In this document: positions 8,490 through 16,838 of the stretch, one piece after another
How positions within the stretch are numbered: position 1 is the first letter of the stretch
How the letters are laid out: each line of letters opens with the position of its first letter
NCBI GenBank assembly: GCA_964530215.1
Contig: CAZHAJ010000003.1
Coordinates: forward strand, 1-42,964
Direction: 5' to 3'
DNA: 42,964 bases
Source: JAAXTT01 sp964530215
GTDB taxonomy: Bacteria; Bacillota; Desulfotomaculia; Desulfotomaculales; Desulfocucumaceae
Made by a program: the position numbers and the translations under genes
Notes under the pieces: generated by a model
The model's database searches: none
Told to the model about the DNA's origin: nothing
What the model saw: the letters and a program-made list of their open reading frames with translations, nothing else

Positions 8490-8503
8490 GGTTAACCCCT
8501 CCC
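8487..8503 (-). promoter_or_regulatory. Strong Shine-Dalgarno before ATA start of pgk
   Basis: GGGAGGGG (complement of 8496-8503), spacer TTAACC, then ATA (8489-8487). Spacing of 6 bases is ideal, and no ATG, GTG or TTG occurs in frame at a usable distance. This site decides the pgk start. Confidence 0.65.
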
Positions 8504-8519
8504 AACAGTTTGCCAAGTC

Positions 8520-8556
8520 AAAAACCAGACCGGCCTGTCACCATCGGTCTGGTTTT
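8520..8556 (-). terminator. Intrinsic terminator after gap
   Basis: A perfect 12-bp stem (AAAACCAGACCG with its complement), 12-base loop, and TTTTT on the minus strand. It lies between gap and pgk and probably lowers readthrough into the rest of the glycolytic genes. Confidence 0.85.
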
Positions 8557-8583
8557 CCCGAAACAGGACCTGTAACTATTCTT

Positions 8584-9615
8584 CTACAAACCCCTTGATA
8601 CCATGTATTCAATCAAATCAACAACTCTGCAGGAGTAGCCCCATTCATTATCATACCAAGCCACCAATTTAACCATATCATCTCCAATAACCATAGTGGA
8701 CAGGGCATCAACAATGGAAGAATGGGTATCTCCGTTGAAGTCCATAGACACCAAAGGCAAATCACAGTAATCCATAATTCCCTTAAGCTCATTTTCAGCT
8801 GCTTCTTTTAGAGCTGCATTCACTTCTTCTACTGTCACCTTTTTACCGGTCTGAAGCACCAAATCCACAACACTGACATTGACAATGGGCACCCTCATGG
8901 CAAAACCGTTAAGTTTTCCTTTAAGCTCGGGCAAAACCAAAGCCACCGCCTTCGCCGCACCGGTGGTGGTGGGAATAATACTGTTCATACCGGAACGAGC
9001 TCTTCTCATGTCCCGGTGAGGCATATCCAAGATTTGCTGATCATTGGTCACTGCATGAACAGTGGTCATGAGTCCCTTTGTGATGCCAAATTTATCCTGG
9101 ATAACCTTGGCCACTGGGGCCAGACAATTAGTGGTACATGATGCATTTGAAACAACGTGGTGTACCGCAGGATCATATTGACTGTGGTTCACTCCCAGAA
9201 CAACGGTAAAAGCATCACCTTTTGCAGGCGCCGAAATAATTACTTTTTTGGCCCCAGCCTTTAAGTGCAAAGCTGCATCCTCCGGCTTATTGAAAACTCC
9301 TGTGGACTCCACTACCACATCAACACCAAGCTCTGCCCAGGGCAACGTTTCAGGCTCCCGAACAGCCAATACCTTTACCTTTTTGCCATCCACCTCAATA
9401 TATTCGCCGGAAGCTTTTACATCTTTTCTAAGGTTGCCGTGGATACTGTCATATTTCAGCATATGAGCTAAGGTTGGCACAAATTTTTCGTTGGCAGGCA
9501 AACGTCTTGACTTATGGTTTACTGCCACCACTTCAATATCCGGGCGTTCCAAAGCAATACGCAAAATATTCCGCCCAATTCTTCCAAAGCCGTTAATTCC
9601 AATACGGACAGTCAT
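8584..9615 (-). CDS. gap: Glyceraldehyde-3-phosphate dehydrogenase, GapB-like, altered cofactor loop
   Basis: Oxidises glyceraldehyde 3-phosphate with phosphate. IGINGFGRIGRN at 5-16 is the Rossmann loop; ASCTTNCLAP carries the catalytic Cys and HAVTND the catalytic His. The segment after beta-strand 2 reads AVNHKSRRLPANEKFVPTLA. The usual NAD-selecting Asp after Asn is missing, and the loop is about 8 residues longer than common GAPDH and basic. The C-terminal half (YDNEWGYSCRVVDLI) resembles GapB of Bacillus. NADP use is therefore plausible but unproven. ATG at 9615 has AGGTG upstream. It is the first gene of the glycolytic series, with its own promoter and terminator. Confidence 0.96.
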   Translation of the reverse strand: MTVRIGINGFGRIGRNILRIALERPDIEVVAVNHKSRRLPANEKFVPTLAHMLKYDSIHGNLRKDVKASGEYIEVDGKKVKVLAVREPETLPWAELGVDVVVESTGVFNKPEDAALHLKAGAKKVIISAPAKGDAFTVVLGVNHSQYDPAVHHVVSNASCTTNCLAPVAKVIQDKFGITKGLMTTVHAVTNDQQILDMPHRDMRRARSGMNSIIPTTTGAAKAVALVLPELKGKLNGFAMRVPIVNVSVVDLVLQTGKKVTVEEVNAALKEAAENELKGIMDYCDLPLVSMDFNGDTHSSIVDALSTMVIGDDMVKLVAWYDNEWGYSCRVVDLIEYMVSRGL

Positions 9616-9709
9616 TTATAGCACCTGCTCTCGAATTAGTATGTTACAGTTAGACTGTTTTTTGCATATATGACATTCTATTCTAGAACTATTCAACAGA
9701 TTCCTGCTC

Positions 9710-9738
9710 ATTGTATACAAAATTTTTGACTATTTCAA
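9710..9738 (-). promoter_or_regulatory. Sigma-A-like promoter of gap
   Basis: TTGAAA, 17-base spacer, TACAAT on the minus strand, each 5 of 6 to consensus. It gives a leader of about 90 bases before the gap ATG. A short palindrome TTCTAGAA lies in the leader; no CggR gene or site is recognised. Confidence 0.75.
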
Positions 9739-9812
9739 TAAATAATCAGCCAAAATATATTTTTTTATACTTATACTCTACCAATAAGCCATACCATATT
9801 TTTAGTTTCAGC

Positions 9813-10421
9813 TTAAAAAACGTCCTTTTTTATCAATCCAATACCGATAGCACCAAATATTAAAGAAAATCCCACTGCAACTAATGCACCCAGCTTTTCC
9901 TGTCCCGCATAATACAAATATGGATATACGTCAAAGTAATAATCTATAAAATCATTCAAAAGCATCCATGCTGTCATGGTTATCAACGGAATAATCATAT
10001 TACCATTGAAATTAACCGAGCAGCTTTTTAAATAGATTGCACCCTGAACAGCCATTCCCAGGTGAGAGAACCATAACATCAGCTCCGGGACATCAATATT
10101 TCCTCCCCTAATCCAAAAGTCACTAATCATAAACACCGCCCACAGCCCATACTTTATATTAGCTGTAAAAGCAATTAAGTCTAAAATAATATTACGTATT
10201 CCCAATAACGATAGACCCAAGACCAGCACTAACAGCGTTGTGGCCAGAGGACTGTCCGGAACAAATAACCAAAAATATCTGTCTGTCAGTTTAAGCTGTT
10301 CATGATACCAAAAGTAACCATAAATAGAACCCGCGGCATTGACCAATAACAGTATAACTGCATATCGGGCCCGCCAAGGGTTCTCTAAAAACGCACTCCA
10401 ATGTTTTATTATCCCACTCAT
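9813..10421 (-). CDS. DUF1405 integral membrane protein (YpjA-like)
   Basis: A 202-residue polytopic membrane protein with about six hydrophobic helices, matching DUF1405 proteins such as B. subtilis YpjA in length and in the start pattern ENPWRARYAVILLLVNAAGSIYGYFWY. Function is unknown. ATG at 10421 has AGGTG 7 bases upstream. It is 22 bases after the acyltransferase gene and last of the long uvrA-led series. No clear terminator was found between it and the gap promoter. Confidence 0.8.
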   Translation of the reverse strand: MSGIIKHWSAFLENPWRARYAVILLLVNAAGSIYGYFWYHEQLKLTDRYFWLFVPDSPLATTLLVLVLGLSLLGIRNIILDLIAFTANIKYGLWAVFMISDFWIRGGNIDVPELMLWFSHLGMAVQGAIYLKSCSVNFNGNMIIPLITMTAWMLLNDFIDYYFDVYPYLYYAGQEKLGALVAVGFSLIFGAIGIGLIKKDVF

Positions 10422-10443
10422 TGCTTACACCTGTTCATAGTAA

Positions 10444-10935
10444 TTATTTGCGAGAAACCACTCGGGCAGGAACACCCACCGCCATTGCCCCTGATGGAAC
10501 ATCCTGATTTACCAAGGCCCCAGCTCCGATCAATGCTCCGTCCCCTATATGCACCCCCGCAAGAATGGTGCAATTAGCCCCGATCATCACATCCTTGCCA
10601 ATTACGACTTCACCGACACGATATTCATTAATCATAAATTCATGACATAGAATAGTAGCATTATATCCCACAATGCTGTTATCTCCCACAGTAATTAGGT
10701 GTGGATAAAATACATCCGGCACAGACGCCAAGGCAAAGGATACCCCGCTGCCAACCTTAACCCCCAGTAGACGAAAAAGCCCGTTTTTAACCGATAAAAA
10801 AGGCATATATTTGCACAGAAAAATAACAATAAAGTTTATCACAACTCTAATGGGATTAACCACCTTATACCAATAGCGAAGAGAATTTTTACCTGGTGGA
10901 ACCTGAAAAACTTTCAGCCGCCTGCTCTTCATCAA
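10444..10935 (-). CDS. Hexapeptide-repeat acyltransferase (YvoF/maltose-acetyltransferase-like)
   Basis: 163 residues. The C-terminal two thirds is a left-handed beta-helix of hexapeptide repeats (VGDNSIVGYNATI, VVIGKDVMIGANCTILAGV, IGDGALIGAGALV) ending VPARVV, the pattern of CoA-dependent O-acyltransferases. A hydrophobic N-terminal stretch (about 30-45) may anchor it to the membrane. Acceptor unknown. The start is TTG 10935 or the adjacent ATG 10932; AAGGGTG fits either. It lies 10 bases after whiA. A YvoF-like acyltransferase is also found near this cluster in B. subtilis (family knowledge). Confidence 0.82.
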   Translation of the reverse strand: MMKSRRLKVFQVPPGKNSLRYWYKVVNPIRVVINFIVIFLCKYMPFLSVKNGLFRLLGVKVGSGVSFALASVPDVFYPHLITVGDNSIVGYNATILCHEFMINEYRVGEVVIGKDVMIGANCTILAGVHIGDGALIGAGALVNQDVPSGAMAVGVPARVVSRK

Positions 10936-10944
10936 TAAACACCC

Positions 10945-11907
10945 TTAATTTTTGAAAACCCTTCCGCTTATTCCCTGATCGGTAATACTTAAGGCCAATT
11001 GTTCAATTTTTTTCAATCTATGACTGACTCCTGACTTGCTAACTTTGGGATAAAACAGTTCCCCCAACTCCCTAAGACTTGCCTCAGGATTATTGATCCT
11101 GGCCTCAGCTATCTGCCGCAACGGCAGAGACAGCTTATCCAAGCCTATGGTCTCCTTTATATGGCGTATACTCTCTATTTGCTGAACTGCCGCGTTAACA
11201 GTTTTATTCAGATTCGCTGTTTCACAATTTACCAGGCGATTAACCTGGTTTTTCATGTCCTTTAATATTCGTTTATTTTCAAAGTCCAGCAGCGCCTCAT
11301 AAGCCCCCATATAACTGAGACAAGCAATTATTTGCTCACTTTCCTTCAGGTAAACTACATACCAATTTTTCCTGAGATTGATTTTTGCTTCAAGTTTGAA
11401 GCGCTTTAAGAGACTTTTTATTTCCTTAGCACTGCTTTCCTTGGTTGTTATAATCTCTAGGTGATAGGTGCTACCTGGCTTATTTACCGAGCCGCCACCC
11501 AAAAAAGTTCCCCTTAGATAAGCTTTGCGACAACATTCCTTTTTCAAAAAATCCCGATCAACCTTATCCAAAAGATGACCCTTTTTATCCATTAACCCCA
11601 AGGCATCTAAAATTTCCTTGGCGGTGTCACCAGATGATATCCTCACCATATAAATATTATTTTTTTTCAGTTTATTCTTTTTTTGGACCAAAACTTGAGG
11701 CTGAATACCAAAGATTTCTCTTATCAGAGAAAATATCTTTCTGGCTACCGCAGCATTTTCGTTCACAATATTGACAGATAATCCCGAACCACCGATTTGT
11801 ATACTGCCATCCATTCTAAAAAGCGAAGAAAGTTCTGCCCTTTTACAGCATTCTTTTTTGCCCATCACTCTGGCCAATTCATTTTTAGTCTGTGCAGAGA
11901 AAGACAT
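10945..11907 (-). CDS. whiA: WhiA-family DNA-binding protein
   Basis: Conserved Gram-positive protein with an N-terminal LAGLIDADG-like domain and a C-terminal helix-turn-helix; in Bacillus it affects cell division and chromosome segregation. The start MSFSAQTKNELARV, the ECCKRAEL motif and the HTH region ASLRELGELFYPKVSKSGV near the C-terminus identify it. ATG 11907 is chosen over the longer reading from 11934 because GGGAGGG lies 6 bases upstream; the product is 320 residues. Third of the rapZ-yvcK-whiA set, 43 bases after yvcK. Confidence 0.96.
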   Translation of the reverse strand: MSFSAQTKNELARVMGKKECCKRAELSSLFRMDGSIQIGGSGLSVNIVNENAAVARKIFSLIREIFGIQPQVLVQKKNKLKKNNIYMVRISSGDTAKEILDALGLMDKKGHLLDKVDRDFLKKECCRKAYLRGTFLGGGSVNKPGSTYHLEIITTKESSAKEIKSLLKRFKLEAKINLRKNWYVVYLKESEQIIACLSYMGAYEALLDFENKRILKDMKNQVNRLVNCETANLNKTVNAAVQQIESIRHIKETIGLDKLSLPLRQIAEARINNPEASLRELGELFYPKVSKSGVSHRLKKIEQLALSITDQGISGRVFKN

Positions 11908-11950
11908 GGGAATCCCTCCCGATAATGGGAACATTATAACATACGTTGTA

Positions 11951-13234
11951 TTATCTGTTGTAATTTTTGCTCCTGTTATTCCATATGATTTTATAAATCA
12001 AGCCGGCCAGTATATCCGGATCGTGTCTGACTACATTGCCTTCGGCCAACAGCGAATCAAACACAGGCTCTACTCCCTCTTTTGCTATTTCTTTTAAATC
12101 TACCATTACAGGAATCGAGTTTGAGGCGGCATATCGTTTGCGAATTGACTTCGGTACTTCCTTGTCATTTATCAGGACATAGTCTATCACTTGTCCTGCA
12201 TGTAGCTTAATAGCTTTAATATGCTGACTTACAGTGTATCCCTCAGTTTCTCCTGCCTGCGTCATAACATTGCAGACATAAATCTTTTTTGCGGCAGAAT
12301 TCTCCACTGCCTCCGCCAGGCCGGATACCATCAAACCGGGAAGAATACTGGTATATACGCTTCCCGGCCCGATAATAACAGCATCAGCCTCTTTTATGGC
12401 ATCCAATGCCTCAGGCATGGGTTCGCATTCCCCAGGCTCCAAAAAGATCCTTTCAATGGGCTTGCCATATTTCGGTATATTGGATTCACCAAAGACTATC
12501 TCTCCATCAGAGTATCTGGCACCCAATGATACGCTCTCCAGGGTTGACGGAAGCACTGTGCCCCTAACAGCTAAAACCTTACTTAATCTTTGAATAGCCT
12601 GATTAAAGCCACCTGCTAAATCATTCATTGCGGCAATAAGTAAATTACCTAAATTATGTCCCGCCAATTCACCCATGGGAAATCGATACTGGAAAAGATC
12701 TTCCATGAATGACTCTTTATCTGCCAAAGCTACCAGACAATTTCTGACATCTCCCGGGGGCAAAATACCAAGGTCATCCCTTAACCTTCCGGAACTTCCT
12801 CCGTCGTCAGCCACCGATACTATAGCTGTTAAATTTCCGGTATATTTCTTTAAGCCTCTAAGCAGTACTGATAAACCGGTTCCACCCCCAATAACCACGA
12901 TCCGCGGACCCCGGTTGAGATACCTACGGGTATAAAGAACATCCGCCAATCTTCCGTGATCTTCAGGAGCCAACTCGTACACAACAGAGCGGAAAGCCCT
13001 ATCCAGGCCGTAGACAATAATTATCAAACCCGTTATCATTAACAGTATTGCCCCTAAATAATGGGAAAAACCACCAAAAACAAAATCTCCCCATCTAAGC
13101 AGATACTTATTTAAAGGCAACAGATTTGCCATTAACAAAGTAAAGCCTAACCCACCGATAATCACACCCATCATTGCAATGGTGAGCCATCGCTTTACTC
13201 CCAAACCCGGATACAGCCACTTAAAATAATTCAT
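11951..13234 (-). CDS. yvcK: YvcK/CofD-like gluconeogenesis factor with N-terminal membrane segment
   Basis: 427 residues. The CofD-like nucleotide-binding domain starts with VVIGGGTGLSVLLRGLK and contains VADDGGSSGRLR and PGDVRNC. YvcK is needed for growth on gluconeogenic carbon sources and binds UDP-sugars in Bacillus. Unlike B. subtilis YvcK (about 317 residues), this one has about 100 extra N-terminal residues with two transmembrane helices (about 15-36 and 57-76), so it is expected to be membrane-attached. The ATG at 13234 is two bases past the rapZ stop; its Shine-Dalgarno lies inside the end of rapZ. Confidence 0.95.
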   Translation of the reverse strand: MNYFKWLYPGLGVKRWLTIAMMGVIIGGLGFTLLMANLLPLNKYLLRWGDFVFGGFSHYLGAILLMITGLIIIVYGLDRAFRSVVYELAPEDHGRLADVLYTRRYLNRGPRIVVIGGGTGLSVLLRGLKKYTGNLTAIVSVADDGGSSGRLRDDLGILPPGDVRNCLVALADKESFMEDLFQYRFPMGELAGHNLGNLLIAAMNDLAGGFNQAIQRLSKVLAVRGTVLPSTLESVSLGARYSDGEIVFGESNIPKYGKPIERIFLEPGECEPMPEALDAIKEADAVIIGPGSVYTSILPGLMVSGLAEAVENSAAKKIYVCNVMTQAGETEGYTVSQHIKAIKLHAGQVIDYVLINDKEVPKSIRKRYAASNSIPVMVDLKEIAKEGVEPVFDSLLAEGNVVRHDPDILAGLIYKIIWNNRSKNYNR

Positions 13235-13236
13235 CC

Positions 13237-14115
13237 TTAAGACCCCGCTTCACGCATAATATCCCTATGCTTGGTCCTGGTATTGTATCCTTGGTCCTTT
13301 AAATAGTTGGATAACTTATTGGCCATGGACACTGAACGATGCATACCACCGGTACACCCAATGGCTATGGTCAAGGAAGTTTTGCCTTCTTTAATATATT
13401 GGGGAATCAAAAAACCGATAAAATCAAAAAACTTGGCCATAAATTCCACTGATTCCAATGAGTTCATAACAAATTCCTGAACTTCCCGTTCATTGCCGGT
13501 CATTTTGCCCAAAACAGGATCATAATGGGGGTTGGGCATAAACCTTACATCAAAAACTAAATCACTATCAATGGGTATGCCATATTTGTATCCGAAGGAA
13601 ACCACCATAATCATTATCTTGGGAAGACTTGAACTGTCGCAAAACAGGATGTTAATTTCATCGCGAAGCTGACTGTTGCTGAGGTTTGAGGTGTCAATAA
13701 TTTTATGAGCTCTCCCCCTTATATCCTGAAGCCTGCTTCTTTCTTCATCTATCCAATACAAAACATCTCCGTCTACTCCCAAAGGATGAGCTCTTCGGGT
13801 TTCTTTAAAACGACGGATCAGCGTCTCTCTGGAGGCTTCCAAAAATAAAATTTCATATTTTATGCCTAGGCTGTCCAGTTGGTTCAGAACCTGAGAAAGT
13901 GCGTTAAAAAATTCACCGCCCCTTATGTCCACCACCAAAGCTATATTATCAATATCCTTCTTGGATTCGGCGCAAAGCTCAACAAATTTTGGAATCAAGG
14001 TGGGCGGCAAATTGTCCACACAAAAGAAACCCAGATCTTCCAGGCTCCTTACAGCCTGAGTCTTACCGGCTCCCGACAAACCAGTCACTATTACTAATCG
14101 CTTCAATATATTCAC
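13237..14115 (-). CDS. rapZ: RapZ/YvcJ nucleotide-binding regulator
   Basis: P-loop protein with Walker A GLSGAGKT at 12-19 and the C-terminal GCTGGMHRSV motif; 292 residues, the family norm. In E. coli RapZ guides RNase E to GlmZ; the Firmicute homologue YvcJ hydrolyses GTP. Two starts are possible: GTG 14115, or TTG 14106, for which GGGGTG gives better spacing; the shorter form loses three residues. Adjacent yvcK and whiA confirm the assignment. Confidence 0.95.
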   Translation of the reverse strand: MNILKRLVIVTGLSGAGKTQAVRSLEDLGFFCVDNLPPTLIPKFVELCAESKKDIDNIALVVDIRGGEFFNALSQVLNQLDSLGIKYEILFLEASRETLIRRFKETRRAHPLGVDGDVLYWIDEERSRLQDIRGRAHKIIDTSNLSNSQLRDEINILFCDSSSLPKIMIMVVSFGYKYGIPIDSDLVFDVRFMPNPHYDPVLGKMTGNEREVQEFVMNSLESVEFMAKFFDFIGFLIPQYIKEGKTSLTIAIGCTGGMHRSVSMANKLSNYLKDQGYNTRTKHRDIMREAGS

Positions 14116-14151
14116 CCCATTTCCGAATATGACATTTAAGCAGAATTTAAC

Positions 14152-14958
14152 TTATTTTTTTAAGATAAATTTATCTATTACCCGGGCAACCCCGCCTTGG
14201 TTATTGGAACAGGTTATATAATTGGCTTTAGACTTTATTTCTTCCCTGGCATTAGCTACTGCAACTCCTAAACCTGCATAATTGAGCATTTCCAAATCGT
14301 TATAACTGTCTCCCACAGCAATAACTTCTTCCCTTTTAATTCCATAATATCCCGCCACTGTCGCCAAAGCCCGTCCCTTATCAACTTCATTATGCATCAG
14401 CTCCAGAAAAAAAGGCTTTGACTTGGACACATTAATCTTTCCCGGAAAATCAGACCGCAACTCTTCTGCCAGAAGGTCCAACTGTGCCTCCTCTGCCACC
14501 ACCAATATTTTTGTGGACGCTATTTTATTCTGTCCCATATAATCAATTAGATCCCCGACAACTACCGGTTCCACCCCAGAGATTTCCTGATAAATTCTGG
14601 ATTCATCATTCATTTTTGCTATTAAAAGTCGATCATCAATATAAATATTAACATGAAACCCTAAGGGAACGATTTTAGTCAATAAATCCATTGTCAAATC
14701 ATATGGCAAAGGCTGATTATAAAGAACCTGCTGATGAAATCTGATATATGCTCCTTGATAAGCTATTATCGGAGTATCTAACCGCAATTCTTCCGCATAA
14801 GGCAGAGCAGCACAATACATACGACCGGTAGCTATTACTATCTTAACCCCCACATCTTTTGCCCTTTCAACAGCCTGGCGGTCATGAGCCTTAATCTGCC
14901 AATTATCATCCAACAGAGTATCATCCAAATCCACAGCAATCATTTTATATTGGCACAT
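14152..14958 (-). CDS. Cof-type HAD-IIB phosphatase
   Basis: 268 residues. HAD motif I DLDDTLLDD at 10-18 (nucleophile Asp10, acid Asp12), motif II IATGRM around 42, a large C2 cap, and motif IV GDSYNDLEML around 216 are all present. Members dephosphorylate sugar phosphates, flavin or pyridoxal phosphate; substrate cannot be predicted. ATG 14958 has AGGAGA about 9 bases upstream. It lies between uvrC (12 bases) and rapZ (36 bases). Confidence 0.92.
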   Translation of the reverse strand: MCQYKMIAVDLDDTLLDDNWQIKAHDRQAVERAKDVGVKIVIATGRMYCAALPYAEELRLDTPIIAYQGAYIRFHQQVLYNQPLPYDLTMDLLTKIVPLGFHVNIYIDDRLLIAKMNDESRIYQEISGVEPVVVGDLIDYMGQNKIASTKILVVAEEAQLDLLAEELRSDFPGKINVSKSKPFFLELMHNEVDKGRALATVAGYYGIKREEVIAVGDSYNDLEMLNYAGLGVAVANAREEIKSKANYITCSNNQGGVARVIDKFILKK

Positions 14959-14970
14959 AAATTCTGTCTC

Positions 14971-16815
14971 CTACTTCCTTTCTCCAAAATACTTATACAC
15001 CTCCCGGGCAACTGCCTTATTTATACCGGGCACCGAAAGCAAATCTTCGACGGTGGCCTCAGACAATGCTTTAACGGTAGGATAAGCTTTTAACAAAGCT
15101 TTTTTCCTGATTTTCCCCACACCGTCAATATCATCCAACATGGATTTTAGATTTCTTTTGGTTCGTAGCTGTCGATGATATGTTACCGCAAATCTATGGG
15201 CTTCGTCTCGAATTCTTTGCAGCATATAAAGGGATTTTGAATCCCTGGGCAATCTGATGGGTAAATCATTCCCGGGCTTAAACAACAATTCCTCTTCTTT
15301 AGCCAAAGCAAACAGAGGAATATCAGAGAAACCCAATTCAGACATAGCCTCCATGGCTGCGGAAAGCTGACCTTTACCTCCGTCTAGAATCACCAAGTCA
15401 GGGAGAATATGAAATTTTGCTTTTTTTGTACTCAACAACCCTAGTTTTATCATCTGATTTTCCTCTTTAGCCCGTTCAAAGCGACGGGAAATCACTTCAT
15501 GCATAGAGGCGAAATCATTTGGTCCCTGCACCGTTTTTATTTTAAATCGTCGATATTGCTCCGGGGCAGATTCGCCTTTTTCAAATACCGCCATTGAAGC
15601 CACCGTCTCCGCACCCTGAATATTTGAAATATCATAGCATTCAATCCTGTTTGGGGGTTTATCTAAGCCAAGATTTTTCGCCAGTTCTGCCAAATCGTCA
15701 CCGGAATTATTCCTGCTTAACAGCAGCTCTTCTAAAGCAAGCCGGGCATTCTTTTCCACCATTTCCAACAGCCTTTTCTTTACCCCCCGTTTTGGCTGTC
15801 GAACAAACACCCGTTTTCCCTTTTTTACCGAAAGCCATTGGGAGAGCACTTCAATCTCCTCATCTAGAACTGCCGACAGCAAAATTTCTTGGGGTATAAA
15901 CTCCGCATTGTGGTAATACTGCTTTACAAAAGAGGTAACAACTTCTTCAGCGGATTCACCGCCAATATTTTTCAGGAAAAAACTTTCCCTTCCCAGCAGC
16001 TTGCCTCCCCGAACAAAAAAAATCATCACGGATGCTTCCCCGCTGCCAACCACAGCAGATATGACGTCTTGATCTCCGCCTGCATATGCTACAATTTTTT
16101 GCTTTTCCAAAACCTTTTCAACAGCAATAATCTGATCCCGTAGGCGAGCGGCCCGTTCAAACTCCATATTTGCAGCTGCTTCCTGCATACGACGATTTAG
16201 CCTTTCCAGCACTTCTTCCTGCTTACCCTCCAAAAACAGACACACTTCTTTTATCATGGAACGGTATTCCTCTTTGTCCACCTTTCCGGAACAGGGCGCC
16301 AAGCAACGCCCGATATGATAGTTTAGACAGGGTCTTCCTCTTAACTGCAAAGACCTATCCTTGCAAGACCGGAGAGGGAAAAGCCTTCCGATAAGCTTAA
16401 GAGTCTCATTAACCGCCCCCACCCTAGTATATGGACCAAAATATAGGGACCCATCCTTAATCACCCTCCGGGTCACGCAAACCCTAGGATAGTCTTCCGG
16501 AATTGTTACCTTAAGAAAAGGATAGCTCTTGTCATCCCTTAAAAGAATATTATAACGTGGTCGATGCTCCTTAATCAGGTTGGATTCAAGAATAAGAACT
16601 TCTACCTCACTGTCGGTAACAATATATTCAAAGTCAACCGCTCTTTCCATCATCGAGGCAACCTTGGGGCTTTGTCGCGAAACTGAGTAAAAGTAGGATC
16701 GGACTCTACTTTTTAGAGATAACGCTTTACCCACATATACTATTTCACCTTCAGAATCCCTGAAAATATATACACCGGGTTTATCAGGAAGATGCTTAAT
16801 TTTGTCCTGCATCAT
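14971..16815 (-). CDS. uvrC: Excinuclease ABC subunit C
   Basis: Makes both incisions in nucleotide excision repair. At 614 residues it has the GIY-YIG nuclease domain (PGVYIFRDSEGEIVYVGKA, 13-31), a cysteine cluster (CKDRSLQLRGRPCLNYHIGRC, split over about 155-180), a UVR motif around 205-235 that contacts UvrB, an RNase H-like domain, and C-terminal helix-hairpin-helix repeats (IDGVGKIRKKALL, LLSVPGINKAVA). ATG 16815 is followed by a second ATG; GAGGT is 8 bases upstream. 23 bases after uvrA, so co-transcribed. Confidence 0.98.
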   Translation of the reverse strand: MMQDKIKHLPDKPGVYIFRDSEGEIVYVGKALSLKSRVRSYFYSVSRQSPKVASMMERAVDFEYIVTDSEVEVLILESNLIKEHRPRYNILLRDDKSYPFLKVTIPEDYPRVCVTRRVIKDGSLYFGPYTRVGAVNETLKLIGRLFPLRSCKDRSLQLRGRPCLNYHIGRCLAPCSGKVDKEEYRSMIKEVCLFLEGKQEEVLERLNRRMQEAAANMEFERAARLRDQIIAVEKVLEKQKIVAYAGGDQDVISAVVGSGEASVMIFFVRGGKLLGRESFFLKNIGGESAEEVVTSFVKQYYHNAEFIPQEILLSAVLDEEIEVLSQWLSVKKGKRVFVRQPKRGVKKRLLEMVEKNARLALEELLLSRNNSGDDLAELAKNLGLDKPPNRIECYDISNIQGAETVASMAVFEKGESAPEQYRRFKIKTVQGPNDFASMHEVISRRFERAKEENQMIKLGLLSTKKAKFHILPDLVILDGGKGQLSAAMEAMSELGFSDIPLFALAKEEELLFKPGNDLPIRLPRDSKSLYMLQRIRDEAHRFAVTYHRQLRTKRNLKSMLDDIDGVGKIRKKALLKAYPTVKALSEATVEDLLSVPGINKAVAREVYKYFGERK

Positions 16816-16838
16816 TAGATCTACCTCATTAGACTCAA

